Source: Dermatophilaceae bacterium (GTDB taxonomy: Bacteria > Actinomycetota > Actinomycetes > Actinomycetales > Dermatophilaceae). From it: 45,325 bases of DNA. The stretch's first letter is position 1. Each line of letters opens with the position of its first letter. Positions 1 to 8,703 of the stretch are shown one piece after another. The stretch is taken from contig JACMPC010000115.1 of NCBI GenBank assembly GCA_014377705.1, forward strand, positions 1 to 45,325, read 5' to 3'. The notes below the pieces were generated by a model. It was not told the origin of the DNA. It searched no databases and worked only from the letters and a program-made list of their open reading frames with translations. The position numbers were made by a program, and so were the translations under genes.

Positions 1-224
1 CGGTCCGCCTCACGCAGCAGATGAGAGGTGATCAGGAACCCGGAGATGACGAAGAACGCGTCAACACCGACGAAACCGCCGGTGAGCACCCGCGGCCAGA
101 AGTGGTAGACGACGACCAGCGTGACTGCCACGGCCCGCAACGCCTGGATCTCGGGCAGGAACTGGCGGCTCGACCGGTCGGCAACGTGGCCTCGCTCGGC
201 AACGCTTCGCGGCAGAACTGTCAC
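1..224 (-). CDS. Acyltransferase-3 (OafA-like) membrane protein, N-terminal part only
   Basis: The gene runs off the left edge, so only about 74 N-terminal residues are visible. A GTG start at 224 follows a purine-rich ribosome site (AGGAGAAG, 230-237). The translation has RQFLPEIQALRAVAV, then a hydrophobic helix ending VVVYHFWP, then GGFVGVDAFFVISGFLIT. This is the classic opening of acyltransferase family 3, with the R/H pair before and after the first helix and the FFVISGFLI second helix. Family members are about 10-helix membrane enzymes that move acyl groups onto surface sugars, and this one may acylate the glycan encoded to its right. Substrate cannot be told. It is transcribed away from scoA. 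Confidence 0.85.
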   Translation of the reverse strand, partial: MTVLPRSVAERGHVADRSSRQFLPEIQALRAVAVTLVVVYHFWPRVLTGGFVGVDAFFVISGFLITSHLLREAD

Positions 225-400
225 CCAGACTTCTCCTGTCCTACCTCACCAGATGTGCAACAGCGTGACTGCCAGATTACCCACCTATCGGCCCGCCCCG
301 ATCTACACACGCAAATAGTCCGTGCCGGCGTTCGGAACCGCTAGTTCTTGCTGTACCACATGGGTGTGAGGTCAAAGATGACGCGCGAGCCCGGCACCGC

Positions 401-406
401 TACAGT
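401..406 (+). promoter_or_regulatory. Predicted -10 hexamer of leaderless scoA
   Basis: TACAGT ends 6 nt before the scoA ATG at 413, and no ribosome site lies between. The spacing places the transcription start at or next to the start codon, as in leaderless actinobacterial genes. The same arrangement recurs across the window. The rest of the 225-412 gap between the divergent genes shows no other clear feature. Confidence 0.5.
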
Positions 407-412
407 CCCGGC

Positions 413-1209
413 ATGGACAAAGTCGTCGGCAGCGCAGCCGAAGCGGTTATCGGGATCGTCAACGGCTCGACCCTCGCCGTGGGCGGATTCGGACTGTGCG
501 GGATTCCCAGCGTGCTCATCGAGGAGCTTTATCGCAGCGGGGTGAGCGATCTCGATGCGGTCTCCAACAACTGCGGGGTCGACGAATGGGGTCTTGGGGT
601 CCTGTTGAAGGCCAGACGGATCCGCCGGATGACCTCCTCCTACGTGGGCGAGAACAAGGAGTTCGAGCGCCAGTTCCTCTGTGGTGAGCTCGAGGTCGAG
701 CTCGTCCCCCAGGGGACGCTGGCCGAGAAGCTGCGGGCCGGCGGGGCCGGGATACCAGCTTTCTACACAGCCACCGGGGTCGGCACCCAGGTCGCCGCCG
801 GTGGCGTCCCGTGGATGCACGCGCCGGACGGATCGACCATCAGGTCGTCCCCGGCGAAGGAGACCCGGGAGATGGACTGGCACGGGAAGACGCTGACCTT
901 CGTGCTGGAGCACGCGATCACCACCGACTTCGCCCTGGTCCGGGCCTGGAAGGGCGACCGGCACGGCAACCTGGTGTTCCGCCAGTCCGCCCGCAACTTC
1001 AACCCGCTGGCGGCGATGGCCGGTCGGGTCACCATCGCTGAGGTCGAGCACCTGGTCGAGCCGGGAGAGATCGATGCCGACGCGGTGCATCTGCCAGGTA
1101 TCTACGTCCAGCGGGTCCTGCCGATGACACCGGAGCAGGCGGCCGACAAACACATCGAAAAACGCACCGTCCAGCCCAAGAACGAAGCAGAGAACGGTGG
1201 TCCCCGGTA

Positions 1210-1210
<1 letters not shown>
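413..1210 (+). CDS. scoA: 3-oxoacid CoA-transferase subunit A
   Basis: This 265-residue alpha subunit of a family I CoA-transferase moves CoA between succinyl-CoA and a 3-oxoacid such as acetoacetate or 3-oxoadipate. The family signature GGFGLCGIP lies at residues 24-32. Conserved stretches include [12 protein letters not shown], the S-Y-V-G-E-N region, [19 protein letters not shown] and the ACT-like [20 protein letters not shown]. Length is normal for subunit A (about 230-270). The ATG at 413 lies 6 nt after a TACAGT hexamer. Its TAA stop overlaps the ATG of subunit B, so the two are translationally coupled. The natural acid (ketone body or beta-ketoadipate) is not determined by sequence, and no aromatic-degradation genes lie nearby. 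Confidence 0.93.
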
Positions 1211-1848
<638 letters not shown>

Positions 1849-1849
1849 C

Positions 1850-2893
1850 TCAGGTTCGGTCGGTCCCAGGACCGCCATCGCCGTTCGCCACGGGGGCGAT
1901 CACCCAGGACGCCTGATCGCCCTGGCCCGCCTGGTTGAGCGCGACGGCCTGCTCCTCCCAGCCCCGCAGCTGCCGCCTGGAGAACGGGGCGTCACCACGC
2001 TTGACCATCACGGACCGCGGATCCATCAGCGGTATGCCGAGCAGGTACTGCTCGCTGCCCCAGAACTGGAAGCCCGTCGAGTCGTCGGTGACCGAGAGAA
2101 CGCCCACTCCCAGTCGCTCGCAGAGGGTGCTCAAGCCAGAGCGTGATAGCACGGCGAGGTGACGGGGCGCGTCCAGCGACACCCAGGCGGCGCCATACGT
2201 CTCGAAGGCGTTGCTGGAGGACGTGGGCATGCGGACCAGGACACGACCGCCGGGCGCCAGCCGTTCCATTGCCTGCCGAAGGCTGGCTTCCGGGTCGGGG
2301 ACGTGCTCGAGGCTGTGGTGAAACATGATCAGGTCGTAGAGCCCCTCGACCTCGCTGAGATCCTGATGCCTCAGCTGTCCGCCAGTGGTCAGGTCCCTTC
2401 CGCCGGACATGAACGGGTCCACGCCGATGACGTTCTTGACCCCGGCCAGTCCGAGCGCGAAGACGAGCATCCCGGACCCGCATCCCACGTCCAGGACGCG
2501 AGTGTCCCTGCCGTTGACCAGCCCTGCCCGGCGTATGGAGCTGAGCACCGAGACCAGGGTCCGAAGCTGTCGACGTGGAATGGCCGCCGTGGCCATGCCC
2601 GAAAGAATGCCGCGGCCCCACAGGACCGAGCCGATGACCAGCCGGGCGAACTGCCGAACGCCCGGGGCACCCATGGCCCGCTCAGGATCCAGCCCCACCG
2701 AGTAGTAGTCGCTCGGGTAGTAGCGTGCCATGTCCGGGGGCACCGAGATCAGGGCGACGCTGCCGCAGTCGGCGCACACCGAGTAGTCAAAGTCCTCCGA
2801 GATGCCAAACATGTTCTCGCGGACCGTGAGCACCTCGGCCCTTGACGCGCTCAGGCATGCAGGACATCGCTGGACCGGGTTCGTCGGAGGCAC
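1850..2893 (-). CDS. Class I SAM methyltransferase with N-terminal zinc ribbon
   Basis: With the GTG start at 2893 the product has 347 residues. CPAC (10-13) and CADC (40-43) form an N-terminal zinc ribbon. The SAM-binding glycine motif VLDVGCGSG lies near residues 133-141, with MFHHSLEHVPDP (motif IV region) and GGRVLVRMPT further on. Such proteins methylate sugars or lipid-linked glycans in polysaccharide loci, and this one is divergent from rfbF. An open frame extends to 3016, but that part translates the tandem repeats at 2911-2977 into low-complexity sequence. The 2893 start is preferred because TAGGTT lies 7 nt upstream, the leaderless pattern seen elsewhere here. The exact acceptor is unknown. 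Confidence 0.8.
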   Translation of the reverse strand: MPPTNPVQRCPACLSASRAEVLTVRENMFGISEDFDYSVCADCGSVALISVPPDMARYYPSDYYSVGLDPERAMGAPGVRQFARLVIGSVLWGRGILSGMATAAIPRRQLRTLVSVLSSIRRAGLVNGRDTRVLDVGCGSGMLVFALGLAGVKNVIGVDPFMSGGRDLTTGGQLRHQDLSEVEGLYDLIMFHHSLEHVPDPEASLRQAMERLAPGGRVLVRMPTSSSNAFETYGAAWVSLDAPRHLAVLSRSGLSTLCERLGVGVLSVTDDSTGFQFWGSEQYLLGIPLMDPRSVMVKRGDAPFSRRQLRGWEEQAVALNQAGQGDQASWVIAPVANGDGGPGTDRT

Positions 2894-2900
2894 GATGGCT

Positions 2901-2906
2901 AACCTA
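2901..2906 (-). promoter_or_regulatory. Predicted -10 hexamer of leaderless methyltransferase gene
   Basis: Read on the minus strand, TAGGTT ends 7 nt before the GTG at 2893. It supports the shorter start and a leaderless mRNA. The tandem repeat array lies directly upstream, where the -35 region would be. Confidence 0.4.
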
Positions 2907-2910
2907 CCGC

Positions 2911-2977
2911 CGTGACCACTGTCCGCCCGTGACCACCGCCCTGCGTGACCGCCGTCCTCCCGTGACCACCGTGTGTT
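2911..2977. repeat. Imperfect tandem repeat, four copies of 16-17 nt
   Basis: Units begin at 2911, 2928, 2944 and 2961, each opening CGTGACC(A/G)CC or a close variant. They lie between the divergent methyltransferase and rfbF genes, upstream of both predicted promoters. The unit length is not a multiple of three and changes between copies, so this is unlikely to be coding. It could be a set of regulator sites or simply slippage debris. Confidence 0.75.
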
Positions 2978-3023
2978 CCGGGACGGAACCCTGAACAGCC
3001 GGCCACCGAGGGTCAAGATGGAG

Positions 3024-3029
3024 TAATGT
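3024..3029 (+). promoter_or_regulatory. Possible -10 element of the rfbF operon
   Basis: TAATGT lies about 38 nt before the rfbF ATG and is the most AT-rich hexamer in the intergenic gap. A -35 element is not obvious. It would give a short leader carrying the GAGGGAGAG ribosome site. Confidence 0.3.
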
Positions 3030-3066
3030 CGTGGACCGAGTCGGGCAAGGACACCTGAGGGAGAGC

Positions 3067-3876
3067 ATGAAGACGGTACTGCTGGCTGGAGGTCTGGGCA
3101 CGCGTCTGCGCGAAGAAACCGAGTTCCGGCCCAAGCCGATGGTCGAGATAGGCGGCAAACCGGTGCTGTGGCACATCATGAAGCTCTTCGCCCATTACGG
3201 GCACAAGGAGTTCGTCGTGTGCACCGGATACAAGAGCGAGGTCATCAAGGACTACTTCCTCAACTACGAGGCGCTCAACAACGACTTCACCATTGAGCTT
3301 GGAGACCGGGCCTCGCTGAGATATCACGGCGCGCACAACGAGGGCGACTGGCAGGTCACGGTGGCCTTCACCGGGGACTCCACCATGACGGGCGGACGGG
3401 TCTTCCGGGCGTCGAAGTACTTCCCGGGCGAGAGGTTCATGTGCACATACGGTGACGGCGTGGCAGACGTCGACATCGCTGCGCTGCTGGCCTTTCACGA
3501 ATCACACGGTCGTCTCGCTACGATTACCACGGTCCGACCGCCTAGCCGCTTCGGAGTCATGGACCTCGCAGCTGACCGTCAGGTCCAGCGGTTCCGCGAG
3601 AAGCCACTGGCCGACGGCTCCGTCAACGCGGGATTCTTCGTGTTCGAGCCGGCGGTCATCGACTACCTCGACGATGAGTGCGTCCTCGAACAGGAGCCGC
3701 TGCGACGTCTGGCCGCTGACGGCCAGCTCATGGCCTACGGTCACGATGGCTTCTTCCAGCCCATGGACACCTACCGTGAGTCCATCTTGCTGAACGAGCT
3801 GTGGGCCGCAGAAGAGGCGCCGTGGAAGGTGTGGCGAGGGGAGTCCGACATCCCCAACGCCACTGCGGGGCGATGA
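3067..3876 (+). CDS. rfbF: Glucose-1-phosphate cytidylyltransferase
   Basis: This 269-residue enzyme makes CDP-glucose from CTP and glucose 1-phosphate, the entry step to CDP-6-deoxysugars. The nucleotidyltransferase motif LAGGLGTRLREET begins at residue 6, followed by RPKPMVEIGGKPVLWHIM. The metal-binding GDGVADVD and the EPL/GFFVFEP regions are as expected for RfbF. Length is close to the usual 257. A GTG start at 3031 is possible, but the ATG at 3067 has a strong ribosome site (GAGGGAGAG) and starts right at the conserved beta strand. It opens a rightward operon of five genes with overlapping ends. The partner dehydratase RfbG is encoded on the other strand at 7665. Confidence 0.93.
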   Translation: MKTVLLAGGLGTRLREETEFRPKPMVEIGGKPVLWHIMKLFAHYGHKEFVVCTGYKSEVIKDYFLNYEALNNDFTIELGDRASLRYHGAHNEGDWQVTVAFTGDSTMTGGRVFRASKYFPGERFMCTYGDGVADVDIAALLAFHESHGRLATITTVRPPSRFGVMDLAADRQVQRFREKPLADGSVNAGFFVFEPAVIDYLDDECVLEQEPLRRLAADGQLMAYGHDGFFQPMDTYRESILLNELWAAEEAPWKVWRGESDIPNATAGR

Positions 3877-4793
3877 GCGAGACGGTTCGGGATGCAGATC
3901 GCCGGTTCGCCGGCCCGGTGCTGGTGACCGGCGCCAACGGCTTCATCGGACGCCACCTGTGCAGCCACCTTGCCGCTGCCGGCGAGAACGTTCATGCCGT
4001 CGTGCGCGAAGGATCCTCGCGCGTCCTCGCTCACCGGCCCGAAGTAACCGTTCACGCCCTGCAGGACTCCAACGCGGAGTACGCGGCTGTCTCTGCCGCG
4101 GTTCAACCGGATGTCGTCTTCCATCTGGCGACTCGCTACGCGCCGAGCCACGCACCGGAGGAGATCGCAGACATGGTCGGGGCGAACGTCACCTTCGGCA
4201 CCACGGTCGCGGATGCCACCGCGCGCGCTGGGGCCCGGCTGGTCCACGCGACATCGGCTTGGCAGCACTACGCGGGAGCCGAGTACTCGCCGGTTTCCCT
4301 CTACGCCGCGACGAAGCAGGCCCTGTGTGACATCGTCCGGTACTTCACCGAGGCGGAAGGCCTCGTTGCCGACGAGGTTTGCCTGTTCGACACGTATGGC
4401 CCCCGTGACGATCGCCGCAAGCTCGTGTGGCTCCTGCTCGAGCACGCGGCCAGCGGCGCGCCGCTGCCCATGTCATCCGGCCACCAGCTGGTCGACCTGT
4501 CACATGTGCACGACGTGGTGGCCGCACTCGTACAGGTGGCGACGAGACCCCCCGGGCAGGCACGGCTCGTCGTGCGCAGCGGAGACCCTCTCACCATCCG
4601 GGCGCTCGCCGCCCTGGTCGAGCGGGTGACCGGCCGGGCGATCGATACCAGGTGGGACGAGCGTCCGGCGCGTCCCCGCGAGATGGAGAAGAACTGGGTC
4701 GTCGCGGGGGCCAGGACGTCGTGGCGCCCGCAGATCGACCTGGCCACCGGGGTCTTCCGGCTGTGGGAGGAGCGGAGGGGCGCCGGTGACTGA
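3873..4793 (+). CDS. NAD(P)-dependent sugar epimerase/reductase (SDR)
   Basis: This 306-residue extended SDR opens with TGANGFIG (residues 19-26), which binds NAD(P). The catalytic YAATK (YxxxK) is present, with HATSAW just before it supplying the Ser/Thr position. The ATG forms an ATGA overlap with the rfbF stop, so the upstream extension to 3801 is not needed. In this setting it probably reduces or epimerises the 4-keto group of a CDP-4-keto-6-deoxyhexose. The exact sugar cannot be deduced. A second SDR (8704-9696) is present, so the two may act at successive steps or on two sugars. Confidence 0.82.
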   Translation: MSETVRDADRRFAGPVLVTGANGFIGRHLCSHLAAAGENVHAVVREGSSRVLAHRPEVTVHALQDSNAEYAAVSAAVQPDVVFHLATRYAPSHAPEEIADMVGANVTFGTTVADATARAGARLVHATSAWQHYAGAEYSPVSLYAATKQALCDIVRYFTEAEGLVADEVCLFDTYGPRDDRRKLVWLLLEHAASGAPLPMSSGHQLVDLSHVHDVVAALVQVATRPPGQARLVVRSGDPLTIRALAALVERVTGRAIDTRWDERPARPREMEKNWVVAGARTSWRPQIDLATGVFRLWEERRGAGD

Positions 4794-5640
4794 GCCGGGC
4801 AGGGGGCGGGCGACCGTGTCCGTCGTCATACCCGTGCACAACGGGATGCCGCATCTGCCGCAGACTCTGGCCAGCGTGCTGTCACAGACGCGCCTCCCGG
4901 ACGAGATCATTCTCGTGGAGAACGGCTCCGAGGACGGCACCTCCGGGTGGCTCGCGGAGCATGCCCCGGCCGGAGTCCGCGTCATCACCCAGCCCACGAT
5001 GGTCAGCGCGGCCGCCAACTTCACCACTGCGGTGCAGTTGGCCAGCAGTGACCTCGTCAAGCTGCTCTGTGCTGACGACGTCCTGGAGCCCACGGCGATT
5101 GAAGTGCAGTCAAGGGCCCTTGAACGCCATCCACAGGCTGTCCTGGCTGCGTCACAGCGCAGAATCGTCGACGACCTGGGAAGGACCGTGGTCACCAACC
5201 GAGGCCTCGGGAGGCTGCGCGGCGAGGTAGACGGACGTGACGTGATTCGTGCCTGCGCGCTGCGCGGCCAGAACCTCCTCGGCGAACCGTGCTGCGTGAT
5301 GTTCCGCAGGGCGGCCATCCATCGGCACCTGCCCTGGGATGGCACCCTGCCTTACGTGATCGACCTGGACATGTACACGCGGGTTCTCGCTGAAGGCACC
5401 GCGGTGGCGATCCGTGAGAGCCTCGCCCGGTTCCGGATATCCACCGGGTCCTGGTCAGAGCAGCTCAGCGGTGTGCAGCGACTCCAGTTCGAGGGATGGC
5501 GCGATCGCGCAGTGACTTCTGGGCTCCTTGAGCTGAGCCCTATCGAAGCCCTCAGGTCGCGCGTGATGGCTCGGGTCCAGCACGGGCTCCGCCGGGCCGC
5601 CTACCGTGCCACAGCGATCCGACAACGGCACACGGGTTAG
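4786..5640 (+). CDS. Family 2 glycosyltransferase
   Basis: This 284-residue GT-A enzyme begins at a GTG overlapping the previous gene by 8 nt. The opening strand SVVIPVHNGMPHLPQTLASVLSQT and the LLCADDVLEP metal site (DxD-type) are typical GT2 features. A conserved acidic segment near LPYVIDLDMYTRVLAEG follows, where these enzymes place the catalytic base. No membrane helix is seen. It probably adds a sugar to a lipid-linked repeat unit at the inner face of the membrane, using the CDP-sugar made by its neighbours or another donor. Confidence 0.88.
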   Translation: MTEPGRGRATVSVVIPVHNGMPHLPQTLASVLSQTRLPDEIILVENGSEDGTSGWLAEHAPAGVRVITQPTMVSAAANFTTAVQLASSDLVKLLCADDVLEPTAIEVQSRALERHPQAVLAASQRRIVDDLGRTVVTNRGLGRLRGEVDGRDVIRACALRGQNLLGEPCCVMFRRAAIHRHLPWDGTLPYVIDLDMYTRVLAEGTAVAIRESLARFRISTGSWSEQLSGVQRLQFEGWRDRAVTSGLLELSPIEALRSRVMARVQHGLRRAAYRATAIRQRHTG

Positions 5641-5667
5641 TGTTGGGAGCCAGTGCCCGGCCCTGCT

Positions 5668-5735
5668 GACCCTGAGCACCCCTGCGAGTCGACCCTGAAC
5701 ACCCTGCCAGTTGATACTGAACACCCCTGCCAGAT
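5668..5735. repeat. Imperfect tandem repeat, three copies of 22-23 nt
   Basis: Units begin at 5668, 5691 and 5713 and share the core CTGA(A/G)CACCCCTGC. The array fills most of the gap between the GT2 gene and the C-methyltransferase gene, within what should be one operon. It may mark an internal promoter region or a slippage-prone spacer. Confidence 0.75.
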
Positions 5736-5856
5736 CTGACCGTGGAGGAAGTCTTGCGCTACGCGACTCCGGACGGGTTCCCCGGGACCCGGCCGTCCAC
5801 GCCCGATGTTCAGCAGGGGAAGATGGCTGTCCGAACCAGGCCTACGGTCGACGGCC

Positions 5857-7113
5857 ATGACGCCTGACGTCGTCCCCATGACGTTTGAGTCCGTCCGGGG
5901 ATGCCGCTCCTGCGGGTCCGGCGACCTTGCCCCGGTGCTGGACCTGGGCATGCAACCCCTCGCGAACGCGTACCGCGAACCGGGCGACGTGTCCACAGAG
6001 GCTCGCTACCCGCTCGGCCTGCTCAGGTGCCGTGGATGCTCGCTGGTGCAGCTGACCGGCACCATCCCACCGAAGCTGATGTTCGACACCTACGCCTACT
6101 TCTCGTCCTACTCATCGACCATGGTCGACTCCATGGGAGCCCTGGCTGGTCGCCTGACCGCGCAGCGGCGGCTGACGGCGGATGACCTCGTCGTCGAGAT
6201 CGCCTCCAACGACGGCTATCTGCTCAAGCACTACATGGAGCTGGGCATCCCGGTGCTTGGCATCGAGCCGGCGCGGAATGTCGCCAGTGTCGCTTTGCAG
6301 AACGGCGTGCCGACGCTGTCCGAGTACTTCACCCTCAGCCTGGGCGCCGAGCTGGCCGGCTCCGGCCGATCAGCCTCGGTCATCCACGCCAACAACGTGA
6401 TGGCACACGTTCCGCAGATCAACGACTTTGTCGCCGGCATCCGCGCGGCGCTGCGCCCTGACGGCGTTGCCGTCGTGGAGACACCCTATTTGGTGCGGTT
6501 CGTGGACGACCGCGAGTTCGACACCATCTACCATGAGCACGTCTTCTACTACTCCCTGACCGCGGTGTCGACGCTCGTGGCGCGGCACGGTCTCAAGGTG
6601 GTGGACGTCGAGCAGATTCCGCTGCATGGTGGCTCTCTGCGGCTGTTCATCCAGCACGAGGAGCTGGAGCGCCGTGCCTCGGATCGGGTGGAGACGCTTC
6701 TACGGTCAGAACGGAAGCGGGGCGTCACGACCGACGAGTACTACCTGGACTTCGCGACGCGGGTCGAGGAGCTGAAGACCCAGGTCACCGGCCTCCTCCG
6801 AAGGCTTCGGACGCAGGGTGCCTCCATCGCGGCATACGGTGCTGCGGCCAAGGGGACCGTGCTGCTCAACCACTTCGGCCTGGACCAGGACCTGATCGAG
6901 TTCGTCGTCGACCGGAGCGTGCACAAGCAAGGACTGGTGATGCCCGGGGTCGGTATCCCCATCCTGGCCGCTGATGAGCTCGGGCGACGCCGTCCCGACT
7001 ACACCTTGCTCCTGGCCTGGAACTTTGCGGACGAGATACTCGCGCAGCAGGACAGCTACCGGAAGGCCGGGGGCACGTTCATCATCCCGTTGCCGGTTGT
7101 GTCCCTGCGATGA
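5857..7113 (+). CDS. Sugar C-methyltransferase (TylC3/NovU type)
   Basis: This product of about 418 residues has the three-part layout of SAM-dependent sugar C-methyltransferases. An N-terminal zinc-binding part carries CRSCGSGD and CRGC. A central SAM domain contains VVEIASNDGYLLKHY and the ETPYLVRFVDDREFDTIYHEHVFYYSL segment typical of the family. A C-terminal Rossmann-like domain contains SIAAYGAAAKGTVLLNH. Such enzymes methylate C3 of NDP-4-keto sugars. Starts at 5806 or 5878 are possible. 5857 is chosen because it begins just before the zinc ribbon and TACGGT lies 8 nt upstream. It overlaps the epimerase gene by ATGA. No 3-dehydrase gene is present, so the substrate is probably a 6-deoxy-4-keto sugar that keeps its 3-OH. 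Confidence 0.86.
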   Translation: MTPDVVPMTFESVRGCRSCGSGDLAPVLDLGMQPLANAYREPGDVSTEARYPLGLLRCRGCSLVQLTGTIPPKLMFDTYAYFSSYSSTMVDSMGALAGRLTAQRRLTADDLVVEIASNDGYLLKHYMELGIPVLGIEPARNVASVALQNGVPTLSEYFTLSLGAELAGSGRSASVIHANNVMAHVPQINDFVAGIRAALRPDGVAVVETPYLVRFVDDREFDTIYHEHVFYYSLTAVSTLVARHGLKVVDVEQIPLHGGSLRLFIQHEELERRASDRVETLLRSERKRGVTTDEYYLDFATRVEELKTQVTGLLRRLRTQGASIAAYGAAAKGTVLLNHFGLDQDLIEFVVDRSVHKQGLVMPGVGIPILAADELGRRRPDYTLLLAWNFADEILAQQDSYRKAGGTFIIPLPVVSLR

Positions 7114-7658
7114 CCCTGGAGTTTCGGGAGACCGCGCTGTCTGGTGCGTTCGTGATCGTGCCCATCAGCCATGGTGACGAACGGGGCTCGTTCGGCCGGC
7201 TGTTCGACGAGACGCTGTTCCGCCGGCGGGGTCTGGATCCGTCGCTCGCTCAGGCGAGCTTCTCCTACAACGTCGCTGCAAGGACCCTGAGGGGGATGCA
7301 CTTCCAGAGAGAGTCGTGGGCCGAGGCCAAGCTCGTGCGCTGCACGAGAGGCACGGTGTTCGACGTCATCGTCGATCTGCGAGCGGGGAGCCCGACACGG
7401 CTGGGCTGGTTCGGTCTGGAGCTCGATGAGCACACACGCAACGCGATCTACGTTCCCGCCGGCTTCGCCCACGGATTCCTCACGCTGACACCGCACGCCG
7501 AGCTGCATTACCAGATCTCGAGGCCGTACCACCCGCAGAGCAGCGCCGGTCTGCGGTGGGACGACCCGGTCCTGGGGATCAGCTGGCCGGTCAGGCCAGA
7601 AGTCATCTCCGAACGGGACGCCACGTTTCCCCTGTTGGAGGGGACCGATCCCGCGTAG
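7110..7658 (+). CDS. NDP-4-keto-6-deoxyhexose 3,5- (or 5-) epimerase, RfbC family
   Basis: This 182-residue cupin enzyme resembles RmlC/RfbC. DERGSFGRLFDE, the catalytic histidine in RGMHFQ, KLVRCTRGTVFDVIVDLR and YVPAGFAHGFLTL are all conserved. ATGA overlap couples it to the C-methyltransferase, a pairing seen in branched-sugar pathways. No rmlA/rmlB/rmlD set is present, so it probably acts on a CDP-linked sugar rather than on dTDP-rhamnose precursors. Whether C3, C5 or both are epimerised cannot be seen. The gene ends six bases before the convergent rfbG stop. Confidence 0.87.
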   Translation: MTLEFRETALSGAFVIVPISHGDERGSFGRLFDETLFRRRGLDPSLAQASFSYNVAARTLRGMHFQRESWAEAKLVRCTRGTVFDVIVDLRAGSPTRLGWFGLELDEHTRNAIYVPAGFAHGFLTLTPHAELHYQISRPYHPQSSAGLRWDDPVLGISWPVRPEVISERDATFPLLEGTDPA

Positions 7659-7664
7659 GTCCAG

Positions 7665-8702
7665 CTACACCCGCCGGCGCACACCACGGCTCATGAACTG
7701 ACTGATCTGGGCGAGGCTCACCGCCCTGCCATCACCACCGGTACGAATCTCCTTCTCCCAGGCCACGGTCCACGCCAGCGCCTCCTGAAACGAGATTCTG
7801 CTTCGCCACCCCAGCAGGAGCTCTGCCTTGCGCGAGTCCAGCGCGAGAAGCGCCGCCTCGTGAACATGGGGTCCGGCATCGACCTCGACGACCGAATCCT
7901 CACCCCACAGCGAGGCAACAGCCGCAGCCACGGCTCCCACCTGAACAAAAGAGTCGGTGTCAGGCCCGAAGTTGAACGCCTCACCGGACGACTCGCCCCG
8001 CAGGAGCGAGTCCGTGAGCTCCAGGTAGCCATGAAGACAATCCAGGACATGCTGCCAGGGTCGGACCGAGCCGGGGTTCCTGATGTGGACCGACTGACCG
8101 GACGAGAACGCGGCGATGAGGTCCACCATGAGACGGTCCGCGCACACGTCCCCGCCACCGATCACGTTCCCGGCTCGTGCGATGGCCGTCGGGACACCGG
8201 ATCCCGAAGTCCTCATCCAGGACTGCGTGATGAGATCCGCCGCCGCCTTCGAGGCAGAGTAAGGGTCCACGCCGCCCAGGGGGTCTGACTCGCGGTACCC
8301 CCAGATCTGGTTCACGTTCCGGTAGACCTTGTCGGTCGTGATGATCACCTGGGCCTGCACGCTCGACGTCGCCTCGACAGCCATCAGCACGTTGAGCGTG
8401 CCGAGCGTGTTCGTCTCATACGTCGCCCTGGGGTCTCGGTACGACTCACGCACGAGTGGCTGGGCTGCAAGATGTAGCACCACCTCAGGTTCCAGGGCCA
8501 CGATGGCCTGCAGTGTGGCCCTTGCGTCGCGGATGTCGACTCGCAGGTCACGCCGCAACAGCGTTGACAGTCTCACCCTCTCGTATAGCGAGCCGGGAGC
8601 GGGGTCCAGGGCAAGCCCGGAGACGGTATGCCCCCGCTGGGTGAGCATGAGCGCCAGCCAGGCCCCCTTGAAGCCGGTATGGCCAGTGATCAGATAGTGC
8701 AT
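7665..8702 (-). CDS. rfbG: CDP-glucose 4,6-dehydratase
   Basis: This 345-residue SDR converts CDP-glucose to CDP-4-keto-6-deoxyglucose with bound NAD. The glycine motif GHTGFKGAWL near the N-terminus is the form typical of RfbG. TDKVYRN gives the catalytic Thr-Asp-Lys region, YSASKAAAD is the YxxxK site, and RAGNVIGGGDVCADRLMVDL follows as in the family. ATG at 8702 sits one base after the stop of the preceding gene, so the longer frame to 8762 is rejected. It is the last gene of the leftward operon and works directly after RfbF, whose gene faces it from the other half of the locus. Confidence 0.93.
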   Translation of the reverse strand: MHYLITGHTGFKGAWLALMLTQRGHTVSGLALDPAPGSLYERVRLSTLLRRDLRVDIRDARATLQAIVALEPEVVLHLAAQPLVRESYRDPRATYETNTLGTLNVLMAVEATSSVQAQVIITTDKVYRNVNQIWGYRESDPLGGVDPYSASKAAADLITQSWMRTSGSGVPTAIARAGNVIGGGDVCADRLMVDLIAAFSSGQSVHIRNPGSVRPWQHVLDCLHGYLELTDSLLRGESSGEAFNFGPDTDSFVQVGAVAAAVASLWGEDSVVEVDAGPHVHEAALLALDSRKAELLLGWRSRISFQEALAWTVAWEKEIRTGGDGRAVSLAQISQFMSRGVRRRV

Positions 8703-8703
8703 C

